From the NCBI GenBank assembly GCA_025617375.2, contig JAMYGW020000007.1:310001-374000 (forward strand): a stretch of DNA of 64,000 nucleotides. Reading direction: 5' to 3'. Every line of letters starts with the position of its first letter. The first letter of the stretch is position 1. Source of the stretch: Acarospora socialis. Lineage: Eukaryota; Ascomycota; Lecanoromycetes; Acarosporales; Acarosporaceae. Both the position numbers and the translations under genes were made by a program. The notes beneath the pieces were generated by a model, which saw nothing but the letters and a program-made list of their open reading frames with translations, searched no databases and was not told where the DNA came from. This document shows positions 1-12,606 of this stretch, one piece after another.

Positions 1-2898
1 CGGCCGTCCATCCTGAATCCATGCCAAGGCCCGGTTTCCCCTATCAAGTTCCTTCGCGACGCTCAAAGCTAGTTGTATAGCACCAGCGTAGAATTGCATT
101 GAGATATACTGTTCAACGGCCCACGTCAAATGCTCCATAGACAGACTCGCTGCCACTTGAAGGAAAAGCCGCAAGCTCTCGTTCAACAGGTTGCGTCCGA
201 ACTCCGAATTACTTCCAGCTTCGGAAGCCTTTTTCAACTGCTCTTGGGCTTTGAAAATCAAAACATCATCCGCACTGCAGAAACTACCACATCGCCGTCG
301 TAGCGCCTCTGCAACTGTATCGACGTTCGAGCCGTTGGCAATGTTTCTGTTGACAATGGCCTTGACTAGTTCCTTGGCAAGATCTTTTCCATTCCCCGTG
401 CAGAAGAGACCCTCGTACGTCAGATTCCGGACTTGCTGCCTTACTTCGTTGGATAGAGAAAGCATAATCTCCTCGACCCGTTCCTCAAAAAGGACCAGTA
501 CGAATGAAATACCTTCAATGACGTCCCCAATCAAGAGAACAAGGGAATGTAGCGCTCGATGCTCAGCCTGCAGAGCCACCTCCTCCTGCTTAGTCGATGC
601 TCGTCGTAGTGCTTCAGGGCCTGCCAGCCCATCGATGAAGCTCTTGTTCTTGTCCAGGAACTCCTGCAATGCTGACAATTCACGTTGGGTTTCCTGAAGC
701 TTCGGGAGGCTAACGGTGGGTAATACTGAAAGGCCGCCTACCGGTGACAAGCTTTCCCGAACGATAGGTGCCTTCCAGAAGGAGCGCACCAATCGTGAAA
801 TATATAGAGCAAGGCCTTCATGTCGCGGGGACGGTCGAACCATATCAATTGCTGGCACTGTCTGGTCCACGACAGAATTCTCGTTCAGCAGCGGCTTTCC
901 GCCAAACTCGATGAAGGATTTTCGAGCGTATTCCAGAACTTCAGGGTCAGTGATCTTCGCCACTCGAGAATCCGACGTGATATCAAGCCCTTGACCGCAC
1001 GCGACGGCTAGAGCTGTCGCTGTAGTCTCCCCACGGCCGTACAATCGAATAAATGTCTTGACCTCTCCCTCCAAACCCTCGTCCCCTCCGCCGTATCGTA
1101 TTGCGGCTGCAAAAACGTCCACCAGTCGTCGACGCCTGATAGTATGAACTCCAGTATTCGTGAGGATGGCAATCTCTGTTACTGGCTTATCGTACTGAAC
1201 CGCTAGTTCGTTCCCAAAGCCTAGTGGAGATGAAGCGGCAGAGAAAGGAGGCGAGACTAGACCGATATCTTCTGCGCGGCTGCCAAGGCTCATCCATATG
1301 CCAAATTCAGCGTACCGTGTCAGCTGTGAAGGATCTTGCGGTCGCGCAATACGGCCTGAATCAGGCGCGGTGATGAAGAGTGTGTCCGTGACTGCTTGAG
1401 GATCTTTCGGTGCGAAACACAGAAAGTAGCCGGGAGGAAATCTCCGAGCGGTTCGTGTCGGTTTCAGAGCCTTTGAAGATGTGTTAATGCCGGAACTGCC
1501 CTGATAAGTCGTCATTTGTGTTGAAGACTGTTGTTGGGATTGGTTGTTGCCAAATTCCGGGGGTGGGAATTTGATGTGCTGCACTTGCATACTGTTCGGA
1601 GCACTGGAGGAGTCGCTGGACGACCAGCCGTAAGACGAGGTAGCACTAAGAAACATCCGACAACCGGTAGATGTGGTGGCCATCAAATGCAACTTCGAGG
1701 CTTCTTGGGATGAGATTGGACTTATGGATACAATCATCATACCGGGAGCGATAAGATCAGTACGGGATACCATGTGCCCGATATTACCGAAAATCTGTCC
1801 GAGGGTCTTCGTAATGACAAGGTCCAGGCCTCCATTGGGTCGCAGGTGGAAAGTTCGAATCGTAGAGCGTGATGACAGGGTGTATAGCAGCCTTCTTGAA
1901 TCATCAGTAACCATCTGTATTATATGTTCGTGCTGTGGTCTTTTGCTGAAACTAAACGAAGGCGCCATAGATGAATAACCCTTGCTCGTGTGGTTCACTC
2001 TGTTGCAACGGCTCTGAAACCATTTCTCTTCTTGCTGATAGGTGAATTCGTACACGTCGTCAAAATGCTTGCCAGAAAAGAATATCCTGCCAGTACTCGC
2101 GGATCCTTCGATTACATTGATGTCCAGACCCTTAGTAGAGACAGACATGCGTGTTTGGTATAATGCGACAGCAGTGGTGCCTCCAGAAACTGTCTGGGAC
2201 TCAACCCCAATGAGAAAGACATCTGCTGTGGTGGCCACCACGAGCAAGTGTGTGATAGAGGGAACAAATACCCCTGCTCTTGGGACAACCAGCTTCACAG
2301 TTATGATGTTGTGGGGCTGCTCCTCCACGCCAACCAGGTCCGGATTTGGATGTGTATAATCCCATAGGTATAGCGCGTTGTCCATCGTGACCCAAGCATG
2401 ATTCAGCTCGGCGAACAGACCCATGTGCGTTGAGACTTGCGCTCTGTTGTACTGTTCGAAGATCTGGTCGGGTATATCGTACATTTTGACCTTCTGGAAC
2501 GGTGCCCATGCCGGAGAGGTCGAGACGTCGTAGTCTGAGGAGATGCCCTCTGCAAACTAGTCAGTATGCGTAGCCAAGTCTGAGATAGAGGGTCCCTTAC
2601 GCCCGACATAGCTATCCAGCTCTGGATATCTTGCCTCTTGAGCAAGTGTTTCATTGATAGTTTTGGCAGCACGTTCTATTGGCCTCAGGCTTTCTGGACT
2701 TGATTTCTCCGCAGCCTGCTGCGACTGCTGCGCAGAGACCTGACTCGAAATCGACGGCGCATTGTTTTGTACTGGCATAGAGCCATCGCTGCGAAAGTTA
2801 GGCTGACCAATGGGGCCTGACTGGTATCTACTCGCCGCCGGAGTCTGAAGAAATGCGCCGGGCAGAAGTCGTTGGGGAGTCTGCACGGCAAAGGACAT
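1..2898 (-). CDS. NUP170: Nucleoporin Nup170/Nup155 family, N-terminal part (runs off left edge)
   Basis: Large scaffold nucleoporin of the inner ring of the nuclear pore. The start at 2898 gives MSFAVQTPQRLLPG followed by a Ser/Gln-rich leader, and one 51-bp intron (2550-2600, GTAAGG..TTTGCAG, branch CTGAC) joins LDSYVG to QGISSDYD. The joined frame stays open to base 1. Family hallmarks in order are YDIPDQIFEQYN, MGLFAELNHAWVT, ALYLWDYTHPNPDL and THLLVVATTADVFLIGVE, which belong to the Nup155-type N-terminal beta-propeller; further on come FGNELAVQYDKPVTEIAILTN and YARKSFIEFGGKP. About 949 residues are visible; family members are roughly 1300-1400 aa, so the alpha-solenoid C-terminus lies to the left. 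Transcribed divergently from the AIM41 gene. Identification is by recognised family motifs. Confidence 0.93.
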
Positions 2899-3325
2899 GC
2901 TTCGAGATCCCTAGGTACCTTAGCTACTGAGCAGGCCCCAATCTAAGCCCAAGCTCACTGTTCTTCAAACTATTGATGCTACTCCTGCTGAGCTTCAATT
3001 GCCTTCAACTTCATCTGAACCCACCAAAGCTCTGATAGCTACTGCGACGCGAACGGCTGTGTATCCCGCAAGCCGTGATATTGATGAGTGTCATAGAACC
3101 TACAGGACAGATCAAAAGATTTCGGGCTCGAACCCGAAGACACCAGACGCGCCGCGAGGGAAGCTTGGACCACCTCCGCTTTAGCGAGCTTCGAGCTCCC
3201 CTGTCAATGTGAGCTTTGCGTTCCCATCAATAAGGTAAGGTAGGTATTGATGACCATCTTGGTGTCAACCCAAGAGCAATTGTGCTTTTCTAACAAGTCG
3301 ACTCATTAGGGAATTGCTTCGAATC
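2899..3325. other. Intergenic, shared 5' region of NUP170 and AIM41
   Basis: 427 bp between divergent starts. I see no coding exon. A small palindrome with a 6-base stem and 6-base loop sits at about 3119-3138; it resembles a tRNA T-arm only superficially. Confidence 0.6.
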
Positions 3326-3939
3326 ATGATGGCAAGTGCGAGTGCGCGACCGCATCTTCGCATGTGGAAAGTATGCATGAGATGCTGCTACTCAACGCCA
3401 GCTGCACCGCCTGCGCCACCTTTGCTGCTGAAAATGCGAGGGGATATGAAAGAGGCTATGAGAGCGAAAGATTCAAATCGGTATCTACTCCCTGACGTTC
3501 GCTCTGATAAAAGACCTACTAAATCTCCACCCTCGGCCAAAGCTTGAATGTCCTTCGAGCCCTCCTCGCGGAATATACAAACGCAGCAAAAACCTCTTCC
3601 CCAATCAAGACGAACATTCAGCTGCTTGCACTTCTACGAAAGCGAATAGCAGCTTCTAGGTCCGCGGCTGTGGAGTTTAGCACCGCGAATAGGACTGATC
3701 TCAAGGACAAAGAAGAAGCGCAAATAACCGTGCTGGAGGAGTATGCTGGTGGGGTAGAGACGATGGGGGTAGAGGAAATCACAAGTATTGTTGGAGAATC
3801 TATAGGGAGGATGAGAACGGAAGGACAAAAAGTAGATACGGGCACTGTCTTGAAAACTCTTCTAGGGCCAGGGGGTGCTCTGGATGGGAAGCCGGTGGAA
3901 AGGGGAGAAGTCGCACGGGTTGTGAAGGGTATGTTATAG
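3326..3939 (+). CDS. AIM41: AIM41-like mitochondrial GatB/YqeY-domain protein
   Basis: Two exons (3326-3480 and 3543-3939) flank a 62-bp intron (GTATCT..CCAAAG), giving KDSNR|LNVLRALLAEYTNA, the conserved YqeY start. The rest follows the family: NIQLLALLRKRIAASRSAA, DLKDKEEAQITVLEEY, and a C-terminus around GRVVKGML-like VARVVKGML. The YqeY domain resembles the tail of GatB amidotransferase subunits; its role in mitochondria is not well defined. The N-terminus (MMASASARPHLRMWKV..) is basic and hydroxylated, as expected for a mitochondrial presequence. I chose the ATG at 3326; a second ATG follows at 3329. The length of about 183 aa fits the family. Confidence 0.88.
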
Positions 3940-4634
3940 GCCCAAGAAAATCATAGCTCTGATCTGTGGAGGCCAGCTGTGACTGCTGTATCGGAATGGA
4001 AGTATATATTCTATGCCGCCAAAGTTTAAGGGCTTCGACGGTGCCAACTGTTCTGGAAACGTCGTCCTACCGTTCTCTCTCTTCACTCCAATAAAGCATT
4101 GTGTTCTGCACTGGTCAAATTCTATTGCAGTCTTGGTGGCCGGTTAATATCGCGATTCAAGGGCTAGTCTGGCTAATTTACCTGTCTAAAGTCGATAGAC
4201 CCAGAATATTGCGAGGAGTCTGAATCCTTTCGAACAACGGTGCACTGCACTTCTTTTTCAAGTACACAAAGTCGCTACTAGATAAAGAGGGTCTTGCACT
4301 CCTGTAAATGCTGTTCTATCTATACAGTTGATAGAAAAATGCACGTTTGATATTGTTAATGCCGCTCTTAGCGCATCTAACCCAGGAAATACTCCCGGGG
4401 CGGTTGGTCCACTCAAACCTGAGACTTCTAGCAATGTACAGCTGCAAATCTTTCACAGATATTCGAAACCTCGCGTATCAGCTACTACCTCCAGTGAATG
4501 AACCAAAGATCATGGCTTTCCCGGAATGATTAGCTTGCTCGATAAGTGACTGCTCGACGGCCAGGAGAAGGTGCGTGGTACGGACTTGTAACTCTGGAGA
4601 AGCTCAATCAATGAGACCTTTCTAGGCTCGGCGC
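3940..4634. other. Convergent intergenic region
   Basis: About 700 bp between the 3' ends of AIM41 and the F-box gene. No recognisable gene. A possible alternative last exon of the F-box gene lies near 4545-4593 (see that entry). Confidence 0.5.
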
Positions 4635-5594
4635 TTACTGACCTTCAAAGCCAACTTCGTAGCTGACCGCAACGTCTTCATCACGGCTGATCAAGATCGG
4701 TTGGTCCCTCCTCCACTTCCGTTCCCTCACTACAACCTTTATCCCAACATTCCTTCCATTATCAAGCCACAACATCTGCTCTTTGCTGATATCTGTCCTA
4801 CCACCGCTCCTCGCATCACCATTGGGTCCCTGCTTCGCCGCAGACTCTCCAAACTCGCCTCGAGGCAAAGGAGTTGTACGCCTTGTCATTTCTGCAAGCC
4901 ATTCCCGCCAGATCCTCATAACGCCCTCCCCAACGCTGACACAACTCAGGAACAGGCCCCGTCTAGGGCCCACTTTGACAAGGTTCACGCAACCACACAG
5001 CTGCGAGAACAGCTCGTGCGCCTCGAGTGTAATATTGTGGCTGACCAGATTGTCGGGTTTCGAATCATCATCCGAAGCTCGAGAAGGGTAAGAAGTGCTG
5101 GTGCCGGGGTGGCCGGGAACATCACCTGCGGGGTGACGTCTGGGGCGCTTTTCTTCCACGTCCATCCGGAAAGGGCGAAAGTGTGAGTATAGTCCACTCA
5201 GCTTTCCTAGCTGTCCGGTATTTCCAACATTATGGTAGAAAGAGCCTTTGCCCTCTGTGGAGTCGGACAGGCCATCAGTGCCCAGGTATTCGCAGCCGAG
5301 GTAGGGTTCGCTGTACTTAGTTGACGGGTGATATACTTCAAGTATGAGTTTGTGATCCTTTAGAGCAGATGCGAGGAGGAGACGATAGTGCAGAACACGA
5401 AGAATAAGACTGTGAAAGCGATGGGATACGGCGGTTAGAGGGAGGAGAGATCGGGTAGAAAGAGGCGTGAGGAACTGTATGAAGAGCTATTGATGGTCAA
5501 TTAAACTCAGTGAACATTGTTTGTGTAGGCGTACTTCATTCGGTAGTGAGTACAGGCCCACAGGGGCCGGCGTAGCGGTTTCTATAATCGTCAT
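4635..5594 (-). CDS. Fungal F-box domain protein
   Basis: Probable substrate adaptor of an SCF ubiquitin ligase. Exon 1 (5535-5594) begins MTIIETATPAPVG and ends LYSLPNE. A 48-bp intron (5487-5534, GTACGC..CAATAG, phase 0) joins it to LFIQFLTPLSTRSLLPL, completing an F-box of the LPxEL..FL..L type, followed by TAVSHRFHSLILRVLHYRLL. Downstream are the conserved fungal motifs LKDHKLILEVYHPS, EPYLGCEYLGTDGL, LYSHFRPFR, VGPRRGLFLSCVS and RIWREWLAEM. No further domain is recognised. An alternative acceptor (CATACAG) would shorten the F-box by four residues. The frame ends at 4635, but GTAAGC at 4638 with an acceptor at 4594 would instead give a tail of about 18 residues. The target is unknown. Confidence 0.8.
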
Positions 5595-7372
<1,778 letters not shown>

Positions 7373-7689
7373 TTTTAGGTGCTGGAGTAACGGAGCGGAG
7401 TCCTCTCAATAGTCGAGAGCAAATGATGAATCCTATGAGGCTTGGCTGTGCCTTTCCTCATGTCAGATCACACTGGTTGCCTAGCCGGACTTGAGAGAGG
7501 GAATTTATCTTGCCAATGTGACAGTCTCTTATGTACGGACACCCGTTGAGTGTACCGGAGCTTCCAAAGTCTCGGACCTAGGGAAGAAGGGATCTTTGGA
7601 AACATATAAATTGTTCCCTAACCTTTGCACGCTGCACGCGACAGCGTTTGGTCCTTGAACCGTATTGCTCTGTGGTGAGGCCAGAAATT
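7373..7689. other. Convergent intergenic region GAL7/ERG28
   Basis: 317 bp holding two 3' UTRs; no gene seen. Confidence 0.5.
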
Positions 7690-8174
7690 CTATCGCACAT
7701 ACCAACTCCACTGCGCGAACATCCATAGCAAGCTCATACTAGACACTACAAACGTCGAACCAAGCCCCGGTCCCATCTTCGCCGTCCCAAAGCCCAACCA
7801 TTCGCTCGCAAAATGCCCGAACGCGATTGCATAAGCCCACATCGCCAGTTGATACACCAGCGGATCAGAAACATTGTAGGCCGCATACAGTCGTATGACG
7901 GCAGACAAGAAGGTCCAAGTGCCGAACGTGCGGGCCGAGAGCTCTGTCACAGGGGACGTGGCCGGTGACGTGGACGGCGACGCGGTGCCGGTGTAGACGC
8001 GGCGAGGGAAGCTGATGTTGACGTAACACTGATAGCTGTTGACCACGGAGATGGCAGAGGTCTGAGAGCGATGTCAGTATGGTCCTGAAGCCAAGGACGG
8101 AGTTTGCTGACAAGAAGCAGCCATGCGGGGAGATAGCCGCCGTTCAGGGCTGGTAGATAGGCTGAGAGGTCCAT
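7690..8174 (-). CDS. ERG28: Ergosterol biosynthesis scaffold protein ERG28
   Basis: Small ER membrane protein that tethers the C-4 demethylation complex (Erg25/26/27) in sterol synthesis. Exon 1 (8112-8174) encodes MDLSAYLPALNGGYLPAWLLL; a 50-bp intron (8062-8111, GTCAGC..TCTCAG, phase 0) leads to exon 2 (7690-8061). Recognisable family blocks: SAISVVNSYQCYVN, RRVYTG, LSARTFGTWTFLSAVIRLYAAYN, YQLAMWAYAIAFGHFASEWLGFGTA and the C-terminus WMFAQWSWYVR. Several hydrophobic segments fit four membrane spans. The total of 144 aa is normal. The Ser/Thr/Pro insert TGTASPSTSPATSPVTE between the first blocks is a variable region in the family. Confidence 0.93.
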
Positions 8175-9029
8175 GTTTACGTAGGATACCAACCGCGTTC
8201 CACGAACATGGATTGAATGAAGAGCTGACTGAGAAGATGGCTTGGTCCCTTGCGCCCCACGATGCCCAGGGTTGTAGCAATGAGTGTGTCGAGTCGATCG
8301 TATGCTCTTTTGCTACGGAAAAAACAGCGGCAGCAGATAAGGAGAGCTCAGGGGGACAGGCCTGAGGAAATAACAAGGGTATGGAGCTATTTTTTAATTT
8401 CCGGGCCAGCTATAAGCGAGGACCATGGTATTGCAAAGGATTTGAAACAAAGAAGCACCAGACAAGAGAGAGACTGTGACTATGATATATTTTGATATCG
8501 ATTGTATCATCTATTCTCTTGTAAGCTCAATACCTATCCTCACTGGTTGGTTATAATAGTTTATGACAATGTAAGATATGATGATACTTGTACATAGATC
8601 ATCTAAAATAAAGTGACACAATGTATCTCTGTTGATGTCAAGACTGATCTCTGAAGAGTTTCCGGTGGGGAGAAGCTCTCTATGTATGGGCTCTCACTTA
8701 GAAATGCTTAGTTACACACTACTATGTGACTGCGCTCTGTTATTTACCCTGACACAAACTTGCTTATTGGTAATCTATTTTAACTGCGACTGTGTAAGAC
8801 TATGTGACCCTCCCTTCTATATTGGAGAATCTGCTAGTATAGAACTGCTGACTGACTCAGTATAGTGTTGGAGTTACAGTCAGCCCGGTGTTGGGACCCT
8901 AAATCTTGTCCCTTGGTAAGGGGTTCTGACAATCACTTATTCTACTTCGAAGTAACTCAAGCTTGGAAATGTTAGATGCCTAGGTTGAGATAGGGAATCC
9001 CAATGAGTAGGTAATGATTGCAGTGATCA
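8175..9029. other. Gene-free region, moderately AT-rich
   Basis: 855 bp with the ERG28 promoter at the left. From about 8480 to 9000 the composition is AT-richer, with short open frames only and no homology I recognise. It could be an old decayed insertion; I see no terminal repeats. Confidence 0.4.
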
Positions 9030-10600
9030 TCACAGTTGAGGCTGCCAGTACTTTCTTTGAGGATCGCCCCCTTTCCACTTGGCCTCGATTATCGATAGAA
9101 GAGACTTCGGCGGCGCTCTTACCCCCACGAATTCAAACCTTGGATCGGCACGCTCGAATAGCGCAGCCCAATCACTAGCTTCACGCTCCTTTGAGTTTTG
9201 CAGCTCCAACATTGCCAGATCGAATGCCCTTGACATGTATGTTAGCGGACTCGAGTTCACTGACAGTTCTGAGAGACGTTCCAACACTGAAAGTGCCAAC
9301 AATGGCAAATGAACAACTACATACCTCATCATCCGTTCCTTCAACAACGAGACCATGCCCGGTTCTGGTAAGCAATATTCACTGATGACCACTCGTGCAT
9401 CGGGCTTCAGCGCAGGAATCAAATTCTGTAATATCTGAATACAATACTTATCTGACCAATTATGGAAGACCCACCGGAAGTAATACACATCTGCCCCAAC
9501 GACAGGCTGCGTGGTGAAGAAATCGTGGGCCATAAACGTCACGCGATCTTTGAGTTCCGGGGGTGTTTGCGCCGGCCCTTTGGCGATCGTGTCCGGTAAA
9601 TCTTGCACGATGCAGCGTACAGATGGAAAGCGTTGTGCTAGGGCAATGCTGACAGGACCATGTGATCCACCAACATCGACGACGAGGCTGCCTTTACCAT
9701 CGTTGAGGGAGGCCCAAGGGTAGGCATCCAGAAGATGGAAGGGTTCCATGCCTTCCCGGGAGTTAAACATACTCATTGCTTTGGCGAAGCGTTCAGCACG
9801 GGCGGGTGCTTAGATAGATCGGTGAAAATGGCGTCAGGAGTGTTGTGACTGAGAGTGAAGCCCTAAGCCATGTTAGTCATCATTGGCAGACCATGAGCAG
9901 AATATGAAGTAGTACAGTCTGTGTTGGCTCTTGCGAACCTGGCCATTTTACCAAAGCATCGACTGTCTGTAGCAACATGAGTCAACACATAGGATTGCTG
10001 TTGGGGAATGGGTGCTTCACCTGTGTTGCTGAAGGCCACATCTCTTCACAGATCATCCCAACCCATTCTCGGAGCAAAAGGGATCTCTGCCAGGGCCTTT
10101 GAAGGCCCTGTATGTGCCACATACCCTTTCCGTGGCTCTTTGAAAATGTGCCATGTCATAGAATATCGGATGATCCTTCGTAGATCTGACACGTTCAGCC
10201 CACAGGCTTGGGACAATTGCTCGTACGAGCTTTCTGAATTGACAGGCAGACTTGTTGCTATTTTGAAACGGTAAATGGCGTGAAGACTGATAAGGTGGCT
10301 ATGCTGGAGCCAAGGTGTCAATGACTGCTGCAATCACAGCGACCACCGCTGGTGTGAACATACAAATGCGGTGGCATGCTGAATGATGCCTACAGGCCCT
10401 TGGATCAACTCCTGCAGCTCTGTGCTGGCCTCAAGAATAGCTTCCCTCGCTCCAGCGACGTCGCCTGGGAGTTGTACTTTAAGAGGCTGGTCGGCATCGA
10501 AAGAGGGAGCTGGGAGACCTTGTGATCTGTAGTGTTCCTCGAACTTGGTAGCATTTTCCATGATCCGTGCGGCGAGCTCTACAACTTTGCTTGGGGCCAT
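9030..10600 (-). pseudogene. SAM-dependent O-methyltransferase, broken by two frameshifts
   Basis: Fungal secondary-metabolite O-methyltransferase (plant COMT-like, sterigmatocystin 8-O-methyltransferase group). It reads MAPSKVVELAARIMENATKFEEHYRSQGL.., then after a normal intron (GTATGT..CTCCAG, about 10283-10339) HSHLISLHAIYRFKI and the helix-turn-helix-like SYEQLSQACGLNVSDLRRI. The catalytic half is intact at 9030-9776: VVDVGGSHGPVSIAL (SAM motif I), RCIVQDLPDTI, and FRWVFHNWSDKY with the catalytic histidine. The frame breaks twice. At about 10073-10080 (a TTTT run) LAEIP shifts +1 into LLREWVGMICEEMWPSATQ. At about 9803-9810 LSKHP shifts by a missing base into RAERFAKAMSMFNS. Two further introns between the breaks look normal. 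Without correction the product stops early. True decay and assembly indels are both possible. Confidence 0.85.
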
Positions 10601-11291
10601 CTTCAATGCCGTTGACAAGAAAGAAATATGAGCCTTTGGGGAAGATACTAGTGGTGGCCTTGTTCAATGGGCGATGTTCTACCACGGTCAAGCGGAAGTA
10701 ATGACAGGAGGCCCAAAGATTATTAATTCAGGTTTATCTTGTGCACGTGGGAGAAATTGGACTTCTTAGTCTCGATATTATTATCTCTCATGCGAGGCGG
10801 AGATCTCATATTAGCCATCAAAAGTGATCATCGTCATCATAAGTACGTCCTCAGCCTTATTCTGAGTTTTTGGAGATAAATGGCTATTCTAACACACTCG
10901 TACTCCCGTCGTTACAATCCCTGCCGTTCCCAGACCTAGCTGCGGTACAGCGTACAGTTGTGCACTCGACGCAAGGATTGGTCATTCTTGCTCCTCTACT
11001 CCTCGTGTATATCCTAAGGGCTGGCGCCTTGGGGTTCAGCCAACTAATGTATGGTCAAAGCCTAATCGGCCAGGGCTGACGGTCCAAACTCAAAGACATT
11101 GCCGCGCCGCTGCTATAAACCCTGTCTTATATCGAGGAGATACACATCTGTACATGGTGCCCTATGATGCGGTCACGGATACTGGCCGTGGTTGATTTCA
11201 TTTTATCTGTTTAATCAGCAACGGTCTCTGTTGCCTTTATACTAACATTTTGTCTGACCTGGTATTTCATTTATCTTTACTGGAATCTTTC
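10601..11291. other. Divergent intergenic region OMT/UstYa
   Basis: 691 bp upstream of both broken genes; should hold both promoters. No gene seen. Confidence 0.5.
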
Positions 11292-12337
11292 ATGGATGCT
11301 GCATCGAATGAACGACTTTTCCATGGAAACCCCCCTTCCGAATTATGCCCGGAAAACGAGAACATAGATAGTTCTCGCCGTGTTTGTGTTTTACCTGCTC
11401 ACAAGACACGCCCTCGGGCATATAACATCGTTTTCCATATCTCACTCACGCTGAACATCATACTGATATTCTTCGTTGTCTATCCCATTCCGCATTTCTG
11501 TGATATTACCCTTGCCCCTACCAAATATGGTACATCTATCTAGCATTCGTGTCTCGTCTTCACTTGCTTACCAATCATCCAGCTGGCCTCATCCGTGACA
11601 CACCCATCAAATGGGACCCACATTCCGCTTTCGGCACAGGCAACGAAAACGAAACGGACCGCAGCATCTTGTGGGAGAGCCTCGATACCAGCGCCGGCGA
11701 GATCGCTCTCGACGAGGCATGGGCTCAAGCTCGGGGTCGCCTCCGTCCCGAACTTTCCCTTGGGACGACTCTCGCAGCACCTATCTCCTGAACGCGCACC
11801 ACAGCCTGCATTGCCTTGTGCGCGCCCCACCAACACCCCGGCCCCTTCCCTCAATGTTGTCTATCGCCTAATGCTAACCTACAGTCGTAACAGCGCAAAG
11901 TCCACCGCTACGTCACCATCGCCTACCACAATGGTACCCAGCTCGATGGCTACCGCCACCTTGTCCACTGCATGGACCACCTGCTGCAGAACATTCTCTG
12001 CGACGCCGACGACACGCCCATGTACACGACCGACAACCGCACCGGCGCCACGGGCATGGGTCAGGTGCGCATGTGTCGCGGGTGGGATAAACTGACGCGA
12101 TGGGCAGTTAGTCAGACGGCGTGTTTTGCCTATGTCAATGAGACGCAGGGTGTTCGAGACATAATCCAGCGGTTTCGGTACTGCCCGAGGGGGAGCCCAT
12201 TTTTGGAGAGAATGAGAAGACGTCTGGGGTTTTCTGATGAGTGGTTCGAAGAGCGGCCGAGGGATGTTGAGAGTATGCCACCGTATTGGAGGGACTTTCG
12301 GCGTCAGCTTGCGTCGGGAGACCCTGGAGGTGATTGA
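11292..12337 (+). pseudogene. UstYa-like (DUF3328) oxidase-family gene with one frameshift
   Basis: The UstYa/DUF3328 family acts in fungal RiPP and other secondary-metabolite pathways, in oxidation or cyclisation. Exon 1 (11292-11529) has a cytosolic N-terminus and one membrane anchor (RAYNIVFHISLTLNIILIFF). The intron 11530-11582 leads to RDTPIKWDPHSAFG.., ILWESLDTSAGEIALDEAWAQARG. The second intron (11818-11893) takes the acceptor TAACAG, giving HSLHCL|RKVHRYVTIAYHNG. Both family HxxHC motifs are present: HSLHC and, in exon 3, HLVHC (YRHLVHCMDHLLQNILC). Exon lengths 238, 235 and 444 do not sum to a multiple of three: at about 11733-11741, beside GGGG, AWAQARG must lose one base to continue as LPPSRTFPWDDSRSTYLLN. 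As written the protein ends after about 145 residues, before both motifs. Confidence 0.82.
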
Positions 12338-12606
12338 GCCTTGGAACGGCTAAGATGTGCAAGTGTTCCATCATTCTCACGTGCACCTGATGGCTTGAGG
12401 TATCCGTCTGTGTAGTACGCTATATTTGAACGCTCGTTTAGATTGATTCAGCAACAACGGCATAGAAGACTCAAGCTTGACTACTTGTCCCACTGCCGCG
12501 ACCATGACCTCTGCAATTGTCCCCCAAGGCATTCTTGCTACTGTTATCAATGCAATTACCTCTGGATGATCCGCTCGCGCCCTATCATGTGGCTCGACAC
12601 GACCTT

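Noticed and set aside
3115-3160. tRNA-like T-arm (GGGTTCGAGCCC on the minus strand)
   Set aside because: The loop has six bases instead of seven in the best pairing, and no acceptor, D or anticodon arm can be built around it.
10073-10080. An intron explaining the frame change in the O-methyltransferase
   Set aside because: There is no donor/acceptor pair with a workable length between the two contiguous conserved segments.
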